Below, piece by piece: positions 62,917-63,037 of a stretch of 63,037 nt of DNA. The notes under the pieces were generated by a model. That model was not told the origin of the DNA. It searched no databases and worked only from the letters and a program-made list of their open reading frames with translations. Origin of the DNA: JBFMFH01 sp040752275 (GTDB lineage Bacteria > Acidobacteriota > Vicinamibacteria > Vicinamibacterales > JAKQTR01); contig JBFMFH010000021.1 of the NCBI GenBank assembly GCA_040752275.1, forward strand, positions 1 to 63,037. Direction: 5' to 3'. Within the stretch, counting starts at the first letter, position 1. The number at the start of each line of letters is the position of its first letter. A program made the translations under genes and the position numbers.

Positions 62917-63037
62917 TGCCCTGGAACCGTGATGCCTCACACAATTCCCGGGCGGGGCATCCCGCCTGGCGGCGTTGCTCCTCCCTCACATACCGGGAGT
63001 ATGCTCAGTCGTCGCGCCTGGCCAGCCGGGCGCCGCG
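62917..63037. other. Right window edge, nothing recognised
   Basis: 121 bp after the Rrf2 gene. No start codon with a ribosome site, repeat or strong hairpin was seen; any gene here would extend beyond the window. Confidence 0.4.

Overview
The window is about 63 kb of GC-rich bacterial DNA with dense operons, many 4-bp ATGA/GTGA start-stop overlaps and one 10-base N gap (22337-22346). The gene content fits a Gram-negative Acidobacteriota, probably the Vicinamibacteria. It has a full lipid A-core heptose/Kdo cluster, an ADOP-type FtsX permease remnant, a large sortilin/BNR-repeat secreted protein with a degraded paralogue, and a clade II nitrous oxide reductase operon. The taxonomy is inferred from gene content only.

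Layout. 1-2.0 kb: nuoABC followed directly by gmhA (minus strand). 2.0-12.5 kb: surface-polysaccharide genes (GT4 glycosyltransferase, coiled-coil methyltransferase, UDP-sugar dehydrogenase, GDP-mannose 4,6-dehydratase, dTDP-4-dehydrorhamnose reductase, DegT aminotransferase) mixed with an L-2-hydroxyglutarate oxidase and a dicarboxylate symporter. 12.5-15.9 kb: smpB-pdxA-ricT-holB housekeeping block. 15.9-22.9 kb: waaA-lpxK-lpxL-waaF-gmhB-hldE(NT)-waaC-ICMT, an overlapping operon for lipid A-Kdo-heptose assembly. 23.0-26.6 kb: gap, a 47-aa membrane peptide, pgk, tpiA, secG and tRNA-Leu(GAG). 26.65-29.8 kb: a decayed island at the 3' side of the tRNA, with one intact and two broken Fic genes; an N-terminally truncated ADOP pseudogene lies beyond it. 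31.3-33.8 kb: a secreted HExxH protein and a deleted BNR remnant.

33.8-44.3 kb is the most unusual part: a TetR regulator followed by a class II benzoyl-CoA reductase-like (Bam) operon. It comprises a tungsten AOR-family subunit (BamB-like), a three-cluster ferredoxin (BamC-like), an HdrD-like CCG protein (BamD-like), a large HdrA-like flavoprotein (BamE-like) and an MvhD-GltD fusion. That fusion gene contains an in-frame UGA exactly where MvhD proteins have the second Cys of a CxxC, with a SECIS-like hairpin 26 nt downstream, so it should be a selenoprotein. The convergent neighbour is a PspE-like secreted rhodanese whose catalytic Cys codon is also UGA, again with a SECIS-like hairpin. Two 187-bp, about 97% identical structured repeats sit in the only two long intergenic gaps inside the Bam operon. 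Their outer stems differ in sequence but each still pairs.

45.0-50.6 kb: the BNR/sortilin protein, then a self-regulated GntR-SPFH operon and a membrane protein. 50.6-62.1 kb: a minus-strand clade II nos operon (GltD-like Fe-S flavoprotein, Rieske, cytochrome b, pentaheme cytochrome c, NosZ, NosB-like, NosD, NosF, NosY, NosL) that couples quinol oxidation to N2O reduction. It is divergent from an Rrf2 Fe-S regulator at 62.5 kb. Together the right half describes an organism with anaerobic, low-potential and selenium-dependent metabolism plus N2O respiration.
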